A stretch of DNA of 64,000 nucleotides from Poecilobothrus nobilitatus (lineage: Eukaryota > Arthropoda > Insecta > Diptera > Dolichopodidae), in assembly GCA_947095535.1 (NCBI GenBank), contig OX352773.1, positions 170,698,438 to 170,762,437 of the forward strand. The letters are read 5' to 3'. The translations under genes and the position numbers were made by a program. This document shows positions 59,681 through 64,000 of this stretch, one piece after another (position 1 is the stretch's first letter; each line of letters starts with the position of its first letter). A model generated the notes under the pieces. It did no database searches, was not told where the DNA came from, and saw only the letters and a list, made by a program, of their open reading frames with translations.

Positions 59681-60749
59681 TTTATATACTACACATTAAG
59701 TATTGGGTATATTAACTTTGGTATGGTGTTTGTAACCACCAAAAGAAAGCGAGTTAGGTATAGACATGTATATATATTCTGAATCAGGATCACCTCCTGA
59801 GTCGATTTAGCAATGTCCGTCCGTTCGTCCGTCCGTACCCACGATAACTCAAAAAATAATGATGTTATCTTGATGAAATTTATACTGTAGCTTAACAATG
59901 ACTAAGGTAACACGGGGATTGTAAATGGGCGAAATCGGACCATGCGTTCGGGTACCTCCCATACAACTCCCAAAACCGAATACTCATATCTTCGAAATTA
60001 ATAAAGATAGAAACTTAAAATTTTGTACGAGGCTGTGTTTTCCCGAATTGCTGATATCCCCAAAATTTGAGATGAAGTGGAGTGGTCGTTCGGGTACCTC
60101 CCATACAACTCCCAAAACCGAACAAGCATGTCTTCGAAATTAATAAAGATAGAAACTTCAAATTTAGTACTAGGGTGTTGTTTCCTGAATCCCTTATTTG
60201 TCCAAAATTTGAGATGAATTGGAGGAGCTGTTCAGGTACCTCCCATACAACTCCCAAAACCGAACAAACATATCTTCGAAATTAATAAAGATAGAAACTG
60301 CAAATTTGATACCAGGGTGTTGTTTCCTGAATCCCTTATTTGTCCAAAATTTGAGATGAATTGGAGGAGCTGTTCGGGTACCACCCATACAACTCCCAAA
60401 ACCGAACAAGCATATCTTCGAAATTAATAAATATAAAAACTTGAAATTTGATATAAGAGTATTCTACCCTGTTCTGATGATGTCTCTAAAATTAGAGATG
60501 AATTGGGGTGGTGGTCCGGGTGCCTTCATATACTTCTCACGACCTTACAAGCATATCTTCGAATTTAATAAAGATAGAAACCTGAAATTTTTGTACAAAG
60601 GTTGTAAAAGCAGTTATTTGTTTTAGCTTATATTAAACACCTAACTAAAATAACTTATGAATTTTTAATTTAATTTGAATTTTGTAGGTGTAGGGTATAA
60701 ATAAGTCGGTTGCATCGACTTACTGTTATATTTACTTGTTTTTTTTTTA
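59681..60749 (+). mobile_element. DINE-1-like (HINE) element, family 2, copy c
   Basis: Starts in a T run with TATACTACACATTAAG, then CGATTTAGCAATGTCCGTCC (core tract), four or five ~141-bp units, GTGTAGGGTATA near 60689-60700 and the hairpin TAAGTCGGTTGCATCGACTTA. It ends ACTTG followed by poly(T). Same orientation as the 14159 copy. Frames of 60-80 codons on both strands here are repeat-unit shadows. Confidence 0.78.
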
Positions 60750-61849
60750 AATATAGGTACCTATATCAACATTTAAATTTTTTTTTTTTTTTTTTGGGCA
60801 AACTGGGTTTTGAAACATTTGAAAAAAATGAACGTCCTTAAAAACTTTAAGAAAAAATAAATTTTATTACTATTTGTATATACTACTCGTGTATATAATG
60901 AAAAATATTAAAAGTTATTCTATAGTTAAAGTACCTAATTTAAAATTATTATTTCAATGCGACATTACACATAATTTAAAAAAAAAGGCATAAGACTAAA
61001 GAAGAAAGAAAATTACTTTTTTTTTTTTTAAATAATTATTATGACAAATAAAATTTATTTTCTTGAAATGTTGCATTTTAATCAATAAAAAAATGTCTGC
61101 AAAATAAAAAATTTTCTAGTAATAGTTGCCAAAAGAAAACGAAAAACTTAGATATGTCGTATAATAATTACACAAAATTACTGAAACTTTTTTTTGCTTG
61201 TTTTTTAAAGCAATACCAATTATTGAATCCTTGACATTTTCATTTTAAAAATGTTATAGTTATAAAAATACATGTAGGTGTGAAATAATTTTAGTTCATA
61301 TATTATAAATTTTTTAATCAATTCTGTATATTAACTAATGTCGATTTTTATATATTATATTATATATTTTAATATATGTATATTTTGTTTGAAAAACCAT
61401 TTTTGATTTTTTTTTTTTTTTTAATGTTCATTATTGTGATTCTTATCAGTTTTCTTTTATGTACTCGGAATATGCTTATTAGTGGTTCTCAGGTAATATT
61501 CGATAAATTTTATCTTATAATTTAAAAAAAAAATACATATACATATTATGTAAATATTTACTTTAATGTCATTAATGATAATGTAAAATAAATGAAATGT
61601 AACGATTTTACTCTATGTAATATGAAAAATATTATATGATACAGTAAAAATTTTGTTTTTATGATAGTGGTAATAGTCCTAGAAGTAGGAGATATCAATG
61701 ATGGCATCAGGTCTAAATATTTCATATATAGTATTGGTCAAAAATCAAAACTAAAGATATGTTAATGAAAAAATAACTTTTGTGATTCAATAAGATGTTG
61801 CTGGCGAGAATTAATGAAAATTCTTTCAGTACAGAACATTATATTCACG
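60750..61849. other. A/T-rich DNA, nothing recognised
   Basis: Long T and A runs near 60777-60795 and 61018-61030, and TATA-rich patches near 61350. No frame or repeat recognised; the last ~170 bp could belong to the following LINE relic. Confidence 0.5.
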
Positions 61850-62340
61850 TACTTGATTTGGATCTTAGACCATAAGGGCATTACGGCAAATGAGTCGCCA
61901 GACAATCTAATAAAGCACGGAACATAGAGATTGAGCTAAACATTGAGTAATACCCTATCTCTTCTATATAGCTGTTCAAACCAAACTTCTTTGATGTTAA
62001 AATTGATAATCAACAAGGAGGAATTTGCAGTACAATAACAGTTTTGTGGCTGGATTTAAGTTTAAAAAAAATCCAAATGTATACTGTCTTTTTCATTAGA
62101 ATTGAAAGAGGACAATTAGTTAGCGTTATTGCGGGATATTATCTACCGATAATTGATATTATAGAGAGTTTGGAGCACTTTCTCTGCACCTGTCCCAGTC
62201 TATCAAGAAAAATGCATTTAAAATAATAAAGAGTTATAATATCTCGGTAGTTTTTTTTTCAAGATTTAGGTGAATTCTCTGGTATGGATGAGAGAAGCTT
62301 CCTAAACTTCTTCTATCAGAGTTGTATCATCATGGTACAA
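61850..62340 (+). pseudogene. Decayed LINE ORF2 end (RNase H to C-terminus)
   Basis: The plus strand near 61852-61925 reads LIWILDHKGITANESPDNL, a decayed form of the W-V-P-G-H-x-G-I-x-G-N-E-x-A-D motif of the LINE RNase H domain. Downstream, in other frames, come ESLEHFLCTCPSLSRK (zinc knuckle, near 62167-62215) and MDERSFLNFFYQSC near 62290-62330, the usual ORF2 terminus. There are stops and frameshifts throughout. It is the most decayed of the LOA/I-type fragments in the window; the 3' tail is not identified. Confidence 0.65.
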
Positions 62341-63302
62341 ACCTAAAGAATCTTAACACCAATTCTTGTTGAATAATTTGTCCTACTTTTGCACGCTATA
62401 TATCTAGAGTCTAGTATTTACTGACGCATAAGTCCAGCCTTCATCAATAAAAAATAAATTAACTAGACATGCTAAATGAGAAAAGCGTACAAAATTTTAA
62501 GTCTCACGCGTCGTTAGATCACTTTATTAAAATCTCATTTTTTAAAACTTCGTAATTAGCTGGAGTTATTAACGATATTTTAAAACAAATCAAGAAATGA
62601 ATAAATAAAGTATCTAAATTTAATGAAAATAAGTATTTTGTAAAGTTATTTGTGACATTTTAATAATTTTCAAAAAATTTGTGCAGGTTTAATTTTTAGC
62701 TGCGGTTTCAGGAGTTTTCGCTTTTCTGTTGATGTTTATTTTACAATAATAAGACATTTTCTTTACTAAGTTCTAAATTTTAAAACAGTTGAAAAAAAGT
62801 TAAGTAATTTAAAAAAATATTATAATAATTTTTGATTAAGGGGATGTTTTAGTGTATGTGTGTATGCCTTAATTTACAAGAATGTATAATAAATTTAATG
62901 AATATGTTTGTATTTTATAAAACAAAAATATATATAATACGTATATGTATATGGATATGTATATATATATATAAAACCATTAATATGATGTAAAATCATT
63001 AGTTATAATACAAAAGTAATAAAAACAATAAACAAAACATTAAAAAGAGAAAAAAAACAGAAAAAAATAATCAATAAAATTTCATTATTGCTGATTACAA
63101 TAATGTTTATGTTATTAGAGTACATGGTTAGATTCAATATTGACATACAATTTTAGTTAATAACAAAATGTTATTTAATTTGTTTATTATTTTGTTGTTA
63201 GATTACATTAGAAATATTTAATTAGATTAAATTAAAGTGAAATTATCTTTTACAGGGTTTGGTAGAATTTTTTTTTTTGCTTTCGCATAACATTGAATTC
63301 AT
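62341..63302. other. A/T-rich DNA, nothing recognised
   Basis: Contains a TATA-rich microsatellite patch near 62925-62975. No frame or repeat recognised. Confidence 0.5.
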
Positions 63303-63950
63303 TTTTATACTCGTACGAATATAATTTTAAGGGTATAATAAATTTGTCATTACGTTTGTGACACACACTGTAAAAGAAACGGAATAGATATGGAAAAGAA
63401 TACATATTTTTGCTCAGATTTTATTTTGTGCCGATTTAGTTATACACGTCTGTTCGTCCGTATGTTATATTTGTCTGTCTTTCAAACCATACGTACTAAA
63501 ACTTACAACATAATGGAGATAGAGTTTTGAAATTTATACCATTTTATTTTAATATAAATGGCCTTTTTTGCTGATTGTTGAATTGAACAAATTCGACCGG
63601 TGGTTACGAATAGCTGTTATACTACTTCTTTATTTTATATGAGTATAACTGATAGTCTACTGTCTAATTAAGCTAAGTATCTGAAAATTAAGCAAAAATG
63701 TTAAAGTTTTATTGTAGTAACTTCTATCAATATTGGTTGGATTGGTGTAATGGGTTCGAATATCTGTAATATAATTCCAAAATTGACATTACATTGTTTG
63801 TAAAAGACGATTTAAAATGTTTTCGTGCAGATATTATGTGGGGCGATTCAAGAGTTGTCAATTTTGTACTTTGCAAATTTTTTTGAAGGATTTGGCAAAT
63901 TTTGAAAAACTACTAGAAAATTTAGAACAATTTGATGTGTAAAACCGCCA
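63303..63950 (+). mobile_element. Diverged DINE-1-like family 3 copy at window end
   Basis: Starts TTTTTATACTCGTACGAATA, then AAGGGTATAATAAATTTGTC, ATTACGTTTGTGA, TTTGCTCAGATT, GCCGATTTAG and GTTCGTCCGTATG (decayed core). Units with CGAATAGCTGTTATACTACT and AACTGATAGTCTACTGTC follow. It parallels 58849-59570. The 3' boundary is not resolved. Confidence 0.55.
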
Positions 63951-64000
63951 TCCTGACTAAAACTATGGCAGAAAGTAAATAATTGTTTATGTATTATATT

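Noticed and set aside
1..64000. CRISPR array, prokaryotic operon or phage content
   Set aside because: No regularly spaced repeats with unique spacers, no dense coding, and clear eukaryotic retroelements and a spliced transposase instead.

Overview
The window looks like strongly A+T-rich, non-coding nuclear DNA of an insect, most likely a fly (Diptera). The evidence is the mix of mobile-element relics: non-LTR retrotransposons with Jockey-like and LOA/I-like ORF2 remnants, tRNA-derived SINEs with short-repeat or poly(A) tails, a PIF/Harbinger transposase remnant with a spliceosomal intron, and several DINE-1-like (HINE, non-autonomous Helentron) elements with a (GACG)n core. Motifs of the TACATATGTATG type are also scattered through it, as is common in higher flies. 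I see no intact protein-coding gene, rRNA or functional tRNA. The open frames present are all short, and most lie inside repeats or A/T runs. The window could be intergenic or lie inside a very long intron; the sequence does not say which.

Layout. 0-9 kb: A/T-rich DNA with a SINE (1.6 kb), a DINE-1-like element with six ~141-bp internal units (3.7-4.9 kb), a 250-bp inverted-repeat element (5.2 kb) and diverged relics. 9.7-12.2 kb: a Jockey-like LINE ORF2 remnant, then the tail of a second LINE ending in (CCTAA)n. 12.6-16.4 kb: SINEs and a second copy of the 3.7-kb element. 16.9-18.5 kb: a mosaic of small direct and inverted duplications around a coiled-coil-coding fragment. 19.1-30.2 kb: a nested, duplicated complex of three copies of one ~1.55-kb DINE-1-like family, a LINE inside one copy, a Harbinger transposase fused to another truncated copy, a terminal-inverted-repeat element holding the third, and a ~1.4-kb segment duplicated in two pieces, one of them between 52-bp direct repeats. 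30.5-41.2 kb: SINEs, a third DINE-1-like family, an inverted copy of the first family and a LINE C-terminus. 41.8-52.7 kb: a 144-bp duplication, a second Jockey-like RT remnant, a SINE, microsatellites and a tandem repeat. 56.1-57.1 kb: a cluster of SINEs. 58.5-64 kb: more DINE-1-like copies and a LINE relic.

The DINE-1-like families share one plan: poly(T/A) ends, a subterminal inverted repeat containing TACCC..GGGTA, a small hairpin near one end only, and a (GACG)n tract beside a conserved block with TCGACT and TGATC motifs. The SINEs and DINE-like elements have no coding capacity; the LINE relics here are all broken, so if anything still mobilises them it lies elsewhere. Element strand for the DINE-like copies is given by the convention that the hairpin end is 3'. 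All identities and alignments were judged by eye.
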